A stretch of 64,000 bases of DNA from Pseudomonas frederiksbergensis (GCF_900105495.1 NZ_FNTF01000002.1:3712501-3776500), one strand, 5' to 3'; numbered from the stretch's first letter, positions 1-10,957 are shown. Notes: generated from the sequence alone by a model not told the origin. Made by a program: numbers and translations.

Positions 1-1123
1 CTGGCAGGGTGCTCAGCAGCTTCAGGCGGTACGGATCCCAGACTTGAACCTGATTGCCGTCGCGTAACGACAGCCACAACTGGTCGCCGCGTGCGGTGAA
101 TTCCATGTGCAGCACCGCCGGTCCCGGCTTCAGATCTGCGACCACGGCATGGGTTTCGGTGTCGATGACCTGCACCCGATCGTTGTCCGGGTAGGCGAAA
201 TTGACCCACAGCTGCCGACCGTCCGGGCGCGAGGTGACGAATATCGGTTGGCCGGCGACCGGAATGACCGCGGTCTGCTGCCAGGTGCGTGAATCCATCA
301 CCAACACCTGATGCTGGCCAACGGCGGGCACAAAGGCCTGGTTATCGGCGACAGCCCAGCCTTCCAGGTGCGGCATCTTGTAGACCGGGAGTTTCACCTG
401 GCCGCGTCCGTAGTCGCCGAGTACCCGCTGCACACCGCGCTCTGGATGCCAGAGGTCGAGTTGGGCCATGCCGTCTTCACCGAACAGCCCGGCCATGTAA
501 TAGCGGCCATCCGGGGTGATCAGGGCGTCGTAGGGTTGCGAGCCAATACCGGTGAAACGGCTGATCTGCGGTGTGCTGCCCTGACTGAAATCGGCGGTCC
601 AGATTTCGCCGGTATCGAACAGGCTGAACACAAAACGTTGCCCCGGCGCGTCGACCAGGCCGACCACCCGCGAGCGCTTGCTGCCATCGGCCAGGGCCGT
701 GGCCGGAATATCGGCCACCAGTTGCAGGGTGTCGGCATTGAACACCTTGACCCCGCCGGGCACGTAGTTCGACACCGCGATCAACTTGCCGTCCTGACTG
801 ATGGCGCCGCCAATGCTGTTGCCGCCTTGAATGACTCGGTGGTCGATACGTTGGGCCAGCAAATCGATTTTGCTTAACCCGCCGTCGCGCCCGAACACAT
901 AGGCGTAGCGCTGGTCACGGGAGAACACCACCGAGGCATGGGACAGGTCGCCGAAACCCTCGAGTCGGGCCAGCGTGGTGCGGGTGTCGCTTTCGATGAT
1001 TTGCACGCTACCGCTGGCGCGCTCCACCACCACGCCCAAGTCGCCGGAGCCACGCAACGGTGGTTGAACGCAAGCGGACAACAACAGCCCGGTCGCCGCT
1101 GACAGCAGGATTGAACGGATCAT
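1..1123 (-). CDS. nirF: NirF, heme d1 biosynthesis lipoprotein (C-terminus off window)
   Basis: Periplasmic protein needed to make heme d1, the special cofactor of NirS; it resembles the d1 domain of NirS itself. Reading down from the ATG at 1121-1123 the frame is open to the left edge, so the C-terminus lies outside. The N-terminus has a short hydrophobic stretch followed by LLLSACVQPP, a lipobox that predicts a lipid-anchored envelope protein. The body has beta-propeller-like repeats with phrases such as VIDTETHAVVADL and VMDSRTWQQTAVI. The start overlaps the nirC stop by 4 bases (ATGA), so the two genes are translationally coupled. In P. aeruginosa nirF is followed by nirDLGHJEN, expected beyond the edge. 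Confidence 0.93.
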   Translation of the reverse strand, partial: MIRSILLSAATGLLLSACVQPPLRGSGDLGVVVERASGSVQIIESDTRTTLARLEGFGDLSHASVVFSRDQRYAYVFGRDGGLSKIDLLAQRIDHRVIQGGNSIGGAISQDGKLIAVSNYVPGGVKVFNADTLQLVADIPATALADGSKRSRVVGLVDAPGQRFVFSLFDTGEIWTADFSQGSTPQISRFTGIGSQPYDALITPDGRYYMAGLFGEDGMAQLDLWHPERGVQRVLGDYGRGQVKLPVYKMPHLEGWAVADNQAFVPAVGQHQVLVMDSRTWQQTAVIPVAGQPIFVTSRPDGRQLWVNFAYPDNDRVQVIDTETHAVVADLKPGPAVLHMEFTARGDQLWLSLRDGNQVQVWDPYRLKLLSTLP

Positions 1124-1443
1124 GGTGCGGGATTTCCCTGGAGAAGAAGATCGACCAGCCAACGGATGTCATCGGGGCTGAGCAACGGTGCCCAACCGGG
1201 CATCGCCGTGCCGGGCCGGCCATGGGTGACGGTGGCAATCAGGCTGTCCCGTGACTTGCCGGCCAGCGCTGGGCGCGTCAGTTCGGGGCCCAGCCCGCCG
1301 GTCAGGTGCAGCCCATGGCAGGCGCCGCAGTCCTGGGTCAGCAGGTGTTCGAGTTGTGCCTGACGCTGGGCGTCCGGCGCCGCAACCGCGGTTGCGCAAA
1401 TGAGGAGGAGGGCCGCCAGAATCACAGCGTGTCGATAAACCAT
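1120..1443 (-). CDS. nirC: NirC, periplasmic c-type cytochrome
   Basis: Small c-type cytochrome of 107 residues encoded between nirM and nirF. In pseudomonads NirC can donate electrons to NirS and is linked to heme d1 maturation. A Sec signal peptide (hydrophobic residues about 6-20, ending ATAVAAPD) precedes one heme c motif, CGACH, at about residue 40. A methionine in GTAMPGW is the probable sixth heme ligand. The gene lies 18 bases after nirM and overlaps nirF, so it is part of the nirSMCF transcript. Confidence 0.93.
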   Translation of the reverse strand: MVYRHAVILAALLLICATAVAAPDAQRQAQLEHLLTQDCGACHGLHLTGGLGPELTRPALAGKSRDSLIATVTHGRPGTAMPGWAPLLSPDDIRWLVDLLLQGNPAP

Positions 1444-1461
1444 CAGACGCCCTCCAGGCGG

Positions 1462-1776
1462 TTATTTGAGTGTCAGTACCCAGGTTGCGAGAATTTTTGC
1501 TTCTTCATCCGTTACCGGGTTGGCCGGCATTGGCATCGGGCCCCAATTGCCTTGCGTGCCGTTCTTGATGTGGCTGGCCAGGGTGTCCACGGCCCCGGGT
1601 ACACCAGCGTTCTTGGCCGCCACTTCCTTGAGGGCCGGGCCGACAATCTTGGTGTCGATGGAGTGGCAGGCTGCGCAGGGTTTGCTCTTGAACAGCTCCT
1701 GCGCGTCTTGGGCCATGGCCGGCTGCACACTCAGCGCAGCGGTCAGGGCGAACAGTGAAAACAGAGTATTTTTCAT
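1462..1776 (-). CDS. nirM: NirM, cytochrome c551
   Basis: Soluble periplasmic monoheme cytochrome c551, the classical electron donor to cytochrome cd1 nitrite reductase. The 104-residue precursor has a signal peptide ending ...QPAMAQDA, the heme motif CAACH soon after it, and the axial-methionine region [11 protein letters not shown]. The start at 1776 was preferred over an in-frame one 15 bases upstream because a GGAAA ribosome site precedes it and MKNTLFSLF is a normal signal-peptide beginning. The gene directly follows nirS, as in P. aeruginosa. Confidence 0.95.
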   Translation of the reverse strand: MKNTLFSLFALTAALSVQPAMAQDAQELFKSKPCAACHSIDTKIVGPALKEVAAKNAGVPGAVDTLASHIKNGTQGNWGPMPMPANPVTDEEAKILATWVLTLK

Positions 1777-1800
1777 GGTGTTTCCTTGCATTGATGGAGC

Positions 1801-3567
<1,767 letters not shown>

Positions 3568-3593
3568 CTATGCCCGAGCAGGCCAATGTCCGC

Positions 3594-3607
3594 TTGACGA
3601 CGATCAA
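3594..3607. promoter_or_regulatory. FNR/Anr/Dnr-type box between nirS and nirQ
   Basis: TTGACGACGATCAA matches the FNR-family consensus TTGAT-N4-ATCAA with one mismatch. It is the only such site seen between the divergent nirS and nirQ starts, about 105 and 82 bases away. A TAGCCT hexamer on the nirS side (about 3564-3569, minus strand) is roughly where a -10 would fall if the box is centred near -41; the nirQ side has no convincing -10. In Pseudomonas these promoters answer to Dnr, the NO-sensing member of the family. Confidence 0.75.
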
Positions 3608-3688
3608 GTTTGCCGGCCATCTCACTTGCCAGGTTGTCGCAGGGGCCCGTAGCGTGTTCCTTGAATCCGCTTTTGGAACAGACAGCCC

Positions 3689-4492
3689 ATGGACCGTACC
3701 CCGTCTTGCGAACACCCGACCGAACCCTTCTACCAACCGCTGAATAATGAGGAGGCGCTGTTCGAACAAGCCTGGCGACACGGCATGCCGGTGCTGATCA
3801 AAGGCCCGACGGGCTGCGGCAAGACCCGTTTCGTCCAGCACATGGCCCATCGGCTGAAACTGCCGCTGTACACCGTGGCGTGCCATGACGATCTGAGCGC
3901 GGCCGACCTGATCGGCCGTCACCTGATCGGTGCCCAGGGCACCTGGTGGCAGGACGGACCGCTGACCCGGGCGGTGCGTGAAGGCGGCATCTGTTACCTC
4001 GACGAAGTGGTCGAGGCGCGCCAGGACACCGTGGTCGTACTGCATCCACTGGCTGATGATCGTCGGGAGTTGTTCCTGGAACGCACCGGCGAAGTGCTGA
4101 AGGCGCCGCCCTCCTTCATGCTCGTGGTGTCTTACAACCCCGGCTACCAGAACCTGCTCAAAGGCATGAAGCCCAGCACTCGGCAACGTTTCGTGGCGAT
4201 GCGCTTTGGCTATCCGCCGGTGGCCGATGAGGAACGCATCGTGGCCCGGGAAGCACAGGTGGACAGCGCGCTGGCGGCGCAAGTGGTGCGGCTGGGGCAG
4301 GCACTGCGCCGGCTCGATCAGCATGATCTGGAGGAGGTCGCCTCAACGCGGCTGCTGATTTTTACCGCGCGCATGATCGGCTCCGGCATGAGCCCGCGTG
4401 AGGCCTGCATGGCATGCCTGGCCGAGCCACTGAGCGATGATCCGCTGACCGTTGCCGCGCTGATGGACGTGGTTGATGTCCACTTCGGTTGA
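3689..4492 (+). CDS. nirQ: NirQ, AAA+ ATPase for NO reductase/nitrite reductase maturation
   Basis: MoxR/CbbQ-type AAA+ ATPase of 267 residues. Family knowledge: it works with the VWA protein NorD to activate or assemble NO reductase and balances nitrite and NO reduction. Walker A GPTGCGKT is at residues 39-46 and the Walker B-like CYLDEV near residue 100; SYNPGYQ and STRQRFVAMRF are sensor-like regions. It is first in nirQ-norE-norF and shares its upstream region with nirS. Its last 17 bases overlap norE. Confidence 0.95.
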   Translation: MDRTPSCEHPTEPFYQPLNNEEALFEQAWRHGMPVLIKGPTGCGKTRFVQHMAHRLKLPLYTVACHDDLSAADLIGRHLIGAQGTWWQDGPLTRAVREGGICYLDEVVEARQDTVVVLHPLADDRRELFLERTGEVLKAPPSFMLVVSYNPGYQNLLKGMKPSTRQRFVAMRFGYPPVADEERIVAREAQVDSALAAQVVRLGQALRRLDQHDLEEVASTRLLIFTARMIGSGMSPREACMACLAEPLSDDPLTVAALMDVVDVHFG

Positions 4493-5063
4493 GTCCGCGG
4501 GCGTCTCGCGTCGCCACTTGCCGGGTGATCTGGCGATGTGGTTTTTCATTCTGGCCGAGCTGTCGGTGTTCGCCATCCTGATCCTGGTGTTCACCGTGAC
4601 CCAGGCGCTCAAGCCGCAGATGTTCAGTGAAAGCCGCCTGTTGCTGAACACCTCAACCGGCTTGGCGATGACCCTGAGCCTGCTCACCGCGGGCCTGTTC
4701 GCTGCACTGGCGCAGGAGCAGGTCAGGCGCTCGCGGCCTCGTCATGGCACGGTTTTCCTGCTGATGGCGTTGCTCGTTGCCAGTGTCTACGTGGGGTTGA
4801 AACTCACCGAATATCGGCACTTGCTCGCCTCGGGGCTGGGCATGGAGCACAACACCTTTTTCACGCTCTACTGGATCCTCACCGGGTTTCATTTTCTCCA
4901 CGTAGTACTCGGCATGGTCATTCTCGGATGGCTGGCCGAGCGCTGTCGCCGTGGCCTGTACGACGCCGACAATCGCAGCGGGTTTGAATCCGGCGTGTTG
5001 TATTGGCACATGGTCGATCTGATCTGGGTGGTGCTGTTTCCGCTGGTCTACGTGTTGAGTTGA
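4476..5063 (+). CDS. norE: NorE (NirO), cytochrome oxidase subunit III-like membrane protein
   Basis: Integral membrane protein of 195 residues related to heme-copper oxidase subunit III, without catalytic centres. It is an accessory that raises NO reductase activity in other denitrifiers. About five transmembrane segments are visible (starting near residues 20, 60, 90, 128 and 170), with subunit III-like signatures GDLAMWFFIL, TGFHFLHV and YWHMVDLIWV. The ATG at 4476 was chosen over a TTG one codon upstream. It overlaps nirQ and is followed after 10 bases by norF. Confidence 0.92.
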   Translation: MSTSVESAGVSRRHLPGDLAMWFFILAELSVFAILILVFTVTQALKPQMFSESRLLLNTSTGLAMTLSLLTAGLFAALAQEQVRRSRPRHGTVFLLMALLVASVYVGLKLTEYRHLLASGLGMEHNTFFTLYWILTGFHFLHVVLGMVILGWLAERCRRGLYDADNRSGFESGVLYWHMVDLIWVVLFPLVYVLS

Positions 5064-5073
5064 CGAGGTTCTC

Positions 5074-5331
5074 ATGTCTGTTTCCAGGGTTTTGCTCGTC
5101 TGTTGGGCGGCGCTCGCGACGTTAAGCGTATGCACCGTAGTGCTGGCCCAGGCCGGGGCGACGTGGTTGCTGTCGATTGCGATTTTGCTGGTGGCGGTCG
5201 GCAAGGCGTGGCTGATCACCGATGGCTTCATGGAGATGCGCCACGCGCCGCGACTGTGGCGGCGCTTGATGTTGAGCTGGGCGCTGGTGTTGGCAACGGT
5301 GGTAGGCCTGACGCTTATCTTGTTCCGTTAA
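5074..5331 (+). CDS. norF: NorF (NirP), small subunit IV-like membrane protein
   Basis: An 85-residue membrane protein with three hydrophobic segments (about 5-25, 28-50, 65-84), in the cytochrome oxidase subunit IV-like family that accompanies NorE. It ends the nirQ-norE-norF unit and is followed at once by a REP inverted pair that separates it from norC. Its own biochemical role is unclear; in other denitrifiers it is an accessory for NO reductase. Confidence 0.88.
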   Translation: MSVSRVLLVCWAALATLSVCTVVLAQAGATWLLSIAILLVAVGKAWLITDGFMEMRHAPRLWRRLMLSWALVLATVVGLTLILFR

Positions 5332-5339
5332 ACGATCCC

Positions 5340-5472
5340 TGTAGCAGCTGGCGAAGCCTGCGTTCGGCTGCGCAGCAGTCGTAAATCCTGCCACCTCGGT
5401 CAATCTGATACACCGCAGTGCCTGATTTTACGACTGCTGCGCAGCCGAACGCAGGCTTCGCCAGCTGCTACA
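5340..5472. repeat. Inverted REP pair (BIME-like) between norF and norC
   Basis: Two arms of about 47 bases in inverse orientation (about 5341-5387 and 5424-5471), almost perfectly complementary, both containing AGCTGGCGAAGCCTGCG and its complement. It lies 10 bases after the norF stop, at the boundary between nirQ-norEF and norCBD, and could form a large hairpin that stops or stabilises the nirQ-norEF transcript. The same family recurs at 43479-43640, with a shorter version at 9417-9452. Confidence 0.88.
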
Positions 5473-5523
5473 AGGACCGAGTTTGGCTCAGGTGTAATAC
5501 CCGACCGAAACCATCTGCCTTTC

Positions 5524-5537
5524 TTGATCGCCATCAA
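5524..5537 (+). promoter_or_regulatory. Perfect Dnr/FNR-type box and promoter for norCBD
   Basis: TTGATCGCCATCAA is an exact TTGAT-N4-ATCAA palindrome. A -10-like TATGAT lies at 5561-5566, the spacing expected for a class II site centred near -41.5, and predicts a transcript start around 5572, 23 bases before norC. NO-dependent activation by Dnr is the established control of norCB in Pseudomonas. Confidence 0.9.
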
Positions 5538-5594
5538 GCAGGTTTCAACCCTTCGCTTCCTATGATGGACGGGCCTAGCAAAGAGGAAGCGACC

Positions 5595-6035
5595 ATGTCA
5601 GACACCTTTACCAAAGGCATGGCCAGGAACATCTACTTCGGGGGAAGCATCTTCTTCTTCCTGATATTCCTGGCTTTGACCTATCACACGGAACAGACCT
5701 TTCCAGAGCGCAGCAATGAGGCGTTGTTAACCGAATCAGTCGAGCGCGGCAAATTGGTCTGGGAGCAAAACAATTGCATCGGCTGCCACACGCTGTTGGG
5801 CGAGGGCGCCTATTTCGCGCCTGAGCTGGGCAACGTGTTCCAGCGGCGCGGCGGAGAGGCGGGCTTCAAACCCTTCTTGCATGCCTGGATGAAAATGCAG
5901 CCACTGGGCGTACCGGGCCGACGCGCGATGCCGCAGTTCAAGTTGAGTGACCAGGAGGTGGATGACATCGCCGAGTTCCTCAAATGGAGCTCGAAAATCA
6001 ACACCAATGGCTGGCCGCCAAACAAGGAGGGCTAA
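5595..6035 (+). CDS. norC: NorC, cytochrome c subunit of NO reductase
   Basis: Membrane-anchored monoheme cytochrome c subunit of the cytochrome bc-type nitric oxide reductase. It passes electrons to NorB for 2 NO to N2O. The 146 residues show an uncleaved N-terminal anchor (about residues 13-30, IFFFLIFLALTY), the heme motif CIGCH near residue 61 and an axial methionine in RRAMPQF. Start: ATG after a GAGGAAG ribosome site; a longer in-frame extension runs back into the REP and is not credible. norB follows after 3 bases. Confidence 0.96.
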   Translation: MSDTFTKGMARNIYFGGSIFFFLIFLALTYHTEQTFPERSNEALLTESVERGKLVWEQNNCIGCHTLLGEGAYFAPELGNVFQRRGGEAGFKPFLHAWMKMQPLGVPGRRAMPQFKLSDQEVDDIAEFLKWSSKINTNGWPPNKEG

Positions 6036-7469
<1,434 letters not shown>

Positions 7470-7491
7470 GCCAATAACACCCTGAAGGAGG

Positions 7492-7517
7492 ACGGCCCGG
7501 CTGGTACAGCGGGCCGT
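7492..7517 (+). terminator. GC-rich hairpin between norB and norD
   Basis: ACGGCCCG and CGGGCCGT are perfect 8-base arms around a 10-base loop, followed by only TTTC. This is a weak intrinsic terminator or an RNA-processing hairpin. It could lower norD relative to norCB or protect the norCB message. It lies within the 76-base norB-norD gap. Confidence 0.5.
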
Positions 7518-7545
7518 TTCACATTGGTTTCAGAGGAAAAAAACC

Positions 7546-9387
7546 ATGGCCTTTACCGTCGAACTGGAAGAGTGGGTCGGCAGTGTCTGGCATCGCTTTA
7601 TCACCCGTCGCGCCAGCCCGGACTTTCCCGAGGCCCGGGTCGAACTGATCCACCAGCAGCGGCCGCTGGCGTTGTTGTTTCGCGCCATGGGTGGGGCCAG
7701 TGGCGTCGGCGTGGAAGCCGCCAGCGAACGTGATCTGCTGTTGCGGCGCAACGTGCTGCAGCAGATCGCCGGCACCTGCAAGCAAGTGCCCCTGGCGTGG
7801 TGCGACGAGGCCAATCTGCGTCTGCCGTCGAGCCTGGCAGTGTTTCCTGAAGTCGCACTGAACGAGGAGCTCTATCGCTGGCTCGCGTTGCTGGCGGCCC
7901 AGGCCGGGCAGATGCGTCATTGGGGGCGGGACAATCAACGCTGGACGCAACAGCTGTTGCGGCGCTATCCCGCGTTGCGTGCCCGGTATAAACGTCTAGT
8001 CGATGCGCACCTGCAATTGCGCCCGGATCCGGCAACTTTAAGTACCGGCGAAGCGGCGTTGGAACGAGCGTTATGCCAGGCGCTACGCGAGCCGGGCAGT
8101 GTCGAACATTTTCCCCGCAGCGAACGGGCCGCATGGCCGCTGCCGCTGTGGCTGTACCCGCCGCAGAACCTCGCCAGCCCGCAGGCGGCCGACCTCGGTG
8201 ACGAGTCGGAAGAATCCCTGACGACCCCACCCGGTGAGCAGAAAGGCGCAAGCAAACGCGCCAAGCGGATCGATGAAGGCAACCGCGATGGCGGATTGTT
8301 GATCGTGCGCCTGGAGAACCTGTTCAGTTGGACCGAACACGTGGACCTGGATCGCTGGACAGACGACAGCGAAAACCCGGACGCCGCCAGAGTCGCCGAA
8401 GACCTTGACGAGTTGAGCCTGTCGCGCACCCGTCTGCGCAAGGGCGGCGGCCTCAAGCTGCACCTGGATTTGCCGCCGGCCGATGTCGACGATATTCCCC
8501 TGGGCGAGGGCATCAAGTTGCCGGAGTGGGACTACCGCAAACAGCAGCTGCAGGACGCTTTCGTCAATCTGCAAATGATGGTGCCCCGGGACTGTGAGGC
8601 GCAGCCACTGCCGCCACGGCTGAAGGCCCCGGCACACCGTTTGCGCCGCCAGTTCGAGCACCTGCGCAATGACCGCCAATGGTTACGCCAGCAGCCTCAG
8701 GGCTCTGAGTTGGACATGCAGGCCTGGCTGGATTTTCACGTTGAACGCGAGCATGGCCAGTGTGCGGAGCGAGGTCTGTTCATGGAACAACGGCAGACAC
8801 GCCGCGACCTGGCGTGCCTGTTGCTGGCCGATGTGTCGATGTCCACCGACGCGCACTTGAACGATGAGCATCGGGTGATCGATGTGATCCGCGACAGTTT
8901 GCTGCTGTTCGGCGAAACCCTGTCGGTGCTGGGTGATGATTTCGCCCTGTACGGGTTTTCCTCGCTGCGCCGCCATCAAGTGCGCATGCAGGAACTCAAG
9001 TCCTTCACCCAACGTTATGACGACAATACCCGTGGTCGTATTCAAGGGCTCAAACCGGGGTATTACACCCGCATGGGCGCCGCCATCCGCCACGCCACCC
9101 AACTGCTGGGCAAGAGCAAACGCCGCAGCAAACTGTTGCTGCTGCTCACGGATGGCAAACCGAATGATCTGGATTTGTATGAGGGTCGCTACGGCGTTGA
9201 AGACACCCGCGAAGCGGTGCTGCAAGCGCGGCGCCAGGGGTTGACGCCGTTCTGTATCACGATTGACCGCGAGGCCGGGGACTACCTGCCGTACATGTTC
9301 GGCGCCAATGGCTACACCTTGATCCGCCAGCCCGAGCAATTGCCCCTGCGCTTGCCGCAGTTGTATCGGCAGCTGACCCAGCCGTGA
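7546..9387 (+). CDS. norD: NorD, VWA-domain NO reductase activation protein
   Basis: Cytoplasmic protein of 613 residues with a C-terminal von Willebrand A domain. The MIDAS motif LLADVSMSTDAH is near residues 425-436 and LLLLLTDGKPND follows near 530. The N-terminal part is a family-specific helical region, and the middle is acidic (around residues 220-310). Like CbbO with CbbQ, NorD pairs with the AAA+ ATPase NirQ encoded upstream to activate NO reductase. It is last in norCBD; a short REP-like hairpin follows before the convergent dnrP. Confidence 0.94.
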   Translation: MAFTVELEEWVGSVWHRFITRRASPDFPEARVELIHQQRPLALLFRAMGGASGVGVEAASERDLLLRRNVLQQIAGTCKQVPLAWCDEANLRLPSSLAVFPEVALNEELYRWLALLAAQAGQMRHWGRDNQRWTQQLLRRYPALRARYKRLVDAHLQLRPDPATLSTGEAALERALCQALREPGSVEHFPRSERAAWPLPLWLYPPQNLASPQAADLGDESEESLTTPPGEQKGASKRAKRIDEGNRDGGLLIVRLENLFSWTEHVDLDRWTDDSENPDAARVAEDLDELSLSRTRLRKGGGLKLHLDLPPADVDDIPLGEGIKLPEWDYRKQQLQDAFVNLQMMVPRDCEAQPLPPRLKAPAHRLRRQFEHLRNDRQWLRQQPQGSELDMQAWLDFHVEREHGQCAERGLFMEQRQTRRDLACLLLADVSMSTDAHLNDEHRVIDVIRDSLLLFGETLSVLGDDFALYGFSSLRRHQVRMQELKSFTQRYDDNTRGRIQGLKPGYYTRMGAAIRHATQLLGKSKRRSKLLLLLTDGKPNDLDLYEGRYGVEDTREAVLQARRQGLTPFCITIDREAGDYLPYMFGANGYTLIRQPEQLPLRLPQLYRQLTQP

Positions 9388-9416
9388 TCGACACGGTCCC
9401 TAGTCACCTACGCCCT

Positions 9417-9452
9417 TGTAGCAGCAGCCTCGCAGGCTCGGCAGCTGCTACA
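9417..9452. repeat. Short REP-like palindrome between norD and dnrP
   Basis: TGTAGCAGC and GCTGCTACA flank a shorter inner palindrome (GCCTCGCAGGC). It resembles the REP arms at 5340-5472 but is compact. It sits between convergent norD and dnrP, where it could end both transcripts. Confidence 0.65.
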
Positions 9453-9468
9453 GGGAAATGTGTGGGGA

Positions 9469-9657
9469 TCAGATGCTGCGTGGCAGCCAGAAAAACATGA
9501 CCACGCAGAAGATCGTCAGGCCGATGCAGAACCACGTGAACCGGCGCAGCCGGCGTTCCCCTGCCTGTGCCGCCAATGCCGGCAGGGGCATGCCGCATTG
9601 GCTGCACTCGGTTTCTTGCGCGGGGTGGGTGTGCTGGCAATACAAACAGACGGGCAT
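9469..9657 (-). CDS. dnrP: DnrP-like small zinc-ribbon membrane protein
   Basis: About 62 residues. CLYC then CSQC at residues 4-7 and 17-20 form a CX2C-X9-CX2C zinc-ribbon-like pair, and one transmembrane helix (FCIGLTIFCVVMFFWLP) sits near the C-terminus. It follows dnr directly; an alternative GTG start at 9666 would overlap the dnr stop, so translation is coupled. Proteins in this place in Pseudomonas are annotated DnrP, but no defined activity is known to me. A tethering or metal-binding role is only a guess. Confidence 0.75.
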   Translation of the reverse strand: MPVCLYCQHTHPAQETECSQCGMPLPALAAQAGERRLRRFTWFCIGLTIFCVVMFFWLPRSI

Positions 9658-9662
9658 GGCAT

Positions 9663-10346
9663 TCACTCGAACTGTTCCAGGCGCAGACGATCGAGAATGG
9701 CGATCTGGCGGCCGTCCTGGGTGATGATGTTTTCATCGATCAGGCGACGGATGATCCGCGAAAAGGTTTCCGGCTGGATCGACAGATGCCCGGCAATCAG
9801 TTGCTTGGCCATCGGCAGTTCGAATTGGCTGTCGACGGTTTGCTGGCGCACCAGTTGCGTCAGCAGATAACGCACGACCCGGTGGGTGGCGTTTTTCAGG
9901 GACAGGGTTTCGATTTCGTTGACCCGTTGATGCAGGCGAACGCAGAGCTTGCCGAGCAGCGCAAAGGTCAGCCGGCTGTTGCTCTGCAGCAGGCGCATGT
10001 AGGTGCTGTTGGATAACCGATAGAGCTGAGTCGGGCAGATCGCTTCGGCCGAGGCCACATAGTTCGGGGTGTCCATCAGCATCATCGCCTCGGCGAAGGT
10101 TTGCCGATCGCTGATGACCTCAAACACTTTCTCCTGCCCATCCGGTGTCAGGCGGTAGATTTTCACCGCGCCGGCAATCACGAAATAGAACGAGTCGGCC
10201 GGCTCGCCCTGGCGGAACAACGGTTCGCCCTTGTCGATGCTCAGCAGGTGGCTGGTACTCATCAGTTCATCCAGCTGTTCTTCGTTCAACGGCTCGAACA
10301 AGTGGTGACTGCGCAGAATCTGGTGATGGACGCGATGAAGCACCAT
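9663..10346 (-). CDS. dnr: Dnr, NO-responsive Crp/Fnr-family regulator
   Basis: Dimeric activator of 227 residues that senses NO through heme and turns on nir and nor promoters with TTGAT-N4-ATCAA boxes. The cyclic-nucleotide-binding fold covers about residues 15-130 (GEPLFRQGEPADSFYFVIAG) and a winged helix-turn-helix is near 170-215 (HLSIQPETFSRIIRRL). The N-terminal Fe-S cysteines of Fnr/Anr are absent, as expected for Dnr. Its targets are the boxes at 3594 and 5524 and perhaps 10848 and 17840. The microprotein gene at 10388-10477 lies 41 bases upstream on the same strand. Confidence 0.94.
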   Translation of the reverse strand: MVLHRVHHQILRSHHLFEPLNEEQLDELMSTSHLLSIDKGEPLFRQGEPADSFYFVIAGAVKIYRLTPDGQEKVFEVISDRQTFAEAMMLMDTPNYVASAEAICPTQLYRLSNSTYMRLLQSNSRLTFALLGKLCVRLHQRVNEIETLSLKNATHRVVRYLLTQLVRQQTVDSQFELPMAKQLIAGHLSIQPETFSRIIRRLIDENIITQDGRQIAILDRLRLEQFE

Positions 10347-10387
10347 AAGAATTCATCCTGAAGGTTGAGAAGGGGGTGGCGATCAAG

Positions 10388-10477
10388 TCAAACGAGGCCC
10401 AGCGAGACGCCGCTGGCCAACGCCAGGACCGAGGTCAACACCACGAACCAGGCCAGTGGCTGGATGACTTTTTTCAT
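10388..10477 (-). CDS. 29-residue single-span membrane microprotein upstream of dnr
   Basis: A short ORF starting MKKVIQPLAW and continuing as one hydrophobic helix to the end (VVLTSVLALASGVSLGLV). It has an excellent ribosome site (CAGGAG, about 6 bases before ATG) and lies on the same strand as dnr, 41 bases upstream, so the two may be co-transcribed. The upstream in-frame extension lacks a ribosome site. I do not recognise the family; it could be a regulatory or complex-stabilising microprotein of the denitrification system. Confidence 0.6.
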   Translation of the reverse strand: MKKVIQPLAWFVVLTSVLALASGVSLGLV

Positions 10478-10660
10478 GACGACTCCTGGGGATTCGAGAG
10501 GGATCAAGGTTTTTTGATTGCTGAAAGCCTGAGCAAGACGCGGGCCATGCCTGGAGACCCCTTGTTTATTAGGGTTGTCAGAAAGGAGGGTAAAAACGAC
10601 CACGAGGTTAATGGTTTAAATAACCCTTAAATGGTCATTTTTACCCTGATCCGAAACACC

Positions 10661-10810
10661 TGTGGCGAGGGGGCTTGTCGGACCGCCGCACCACCCCGTT
10701 CGGCTGCGTAGCAGTCGTAATACCGGCTGAAGCGTTCTATCTGACGCACCGCGGATACCGGTTTTGGGAGTGCTTCGCACTCCAACGGGGGCAAGCCCCC
10801 TCGCCACAGT
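10661..10810. repeat. REP-type composite repeat between the dnr unit and nnrS
   Basis: The outer arms TGTGGCGAGGGGGCTTG and CAAGCCCCCTCGCCACA are complementary across about 150 bases. The inside includes CCGTTCGGCTGCG, also present in the REP copies at 5340 and 43479, and TGCTTCGCACTCC. It is a mosaic of two Pseudomonas REP types. The rest of the 10478-10957 interval holds only the Dnr-like box described separately. Confidence 0.8.
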
Positions 10811-10847
10811 GGGTTGAGTTGGGATCCGGGGCACGCCCTTTGCACAC

Positions 10848-10861
10848 TTGATCTGTGACAA
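10848..10861 (+). promoter_or_regulatory. Imperfect FNR/Dnr-type box before nnrS
   Basis: TTGATCTGTGACAA keeps a perfect left half-site and has two mismatches in the right one. It is 97 bases before the nnrS start. A -10 is not clear (TAATAC at 10876-10881 or GATCAT at 10884-10889). nnrS genes are commonly under NO-responsive FNR-family control, so the site is plausible but weaker than those at 5524 and 17840. Confidence 0.5.
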
Positions 10862-10957
10862 AGGCAATGGATCGCTAATACCCGATCATTGCTCCCGGAC
10901 TTACCTCGACGCGTGCGGGTTGGCGTCAGGTCAGCAGCAAGGTAAAGGAGTGGCTTT

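Noticed and set aside
5418..5594. N-terminal extension of norC through the REP pair
   Set aside because: The translation reads REP sequence; the ATG at 5595 has a ribosome site and gives the normal NorC N-terminus.
10388..10603. 71-codon version of the microprotein before dnr
   Set aside because: The extension lacks a ribosome site; the internal ATG at 10477 has CAGGAG at ideal spacing.
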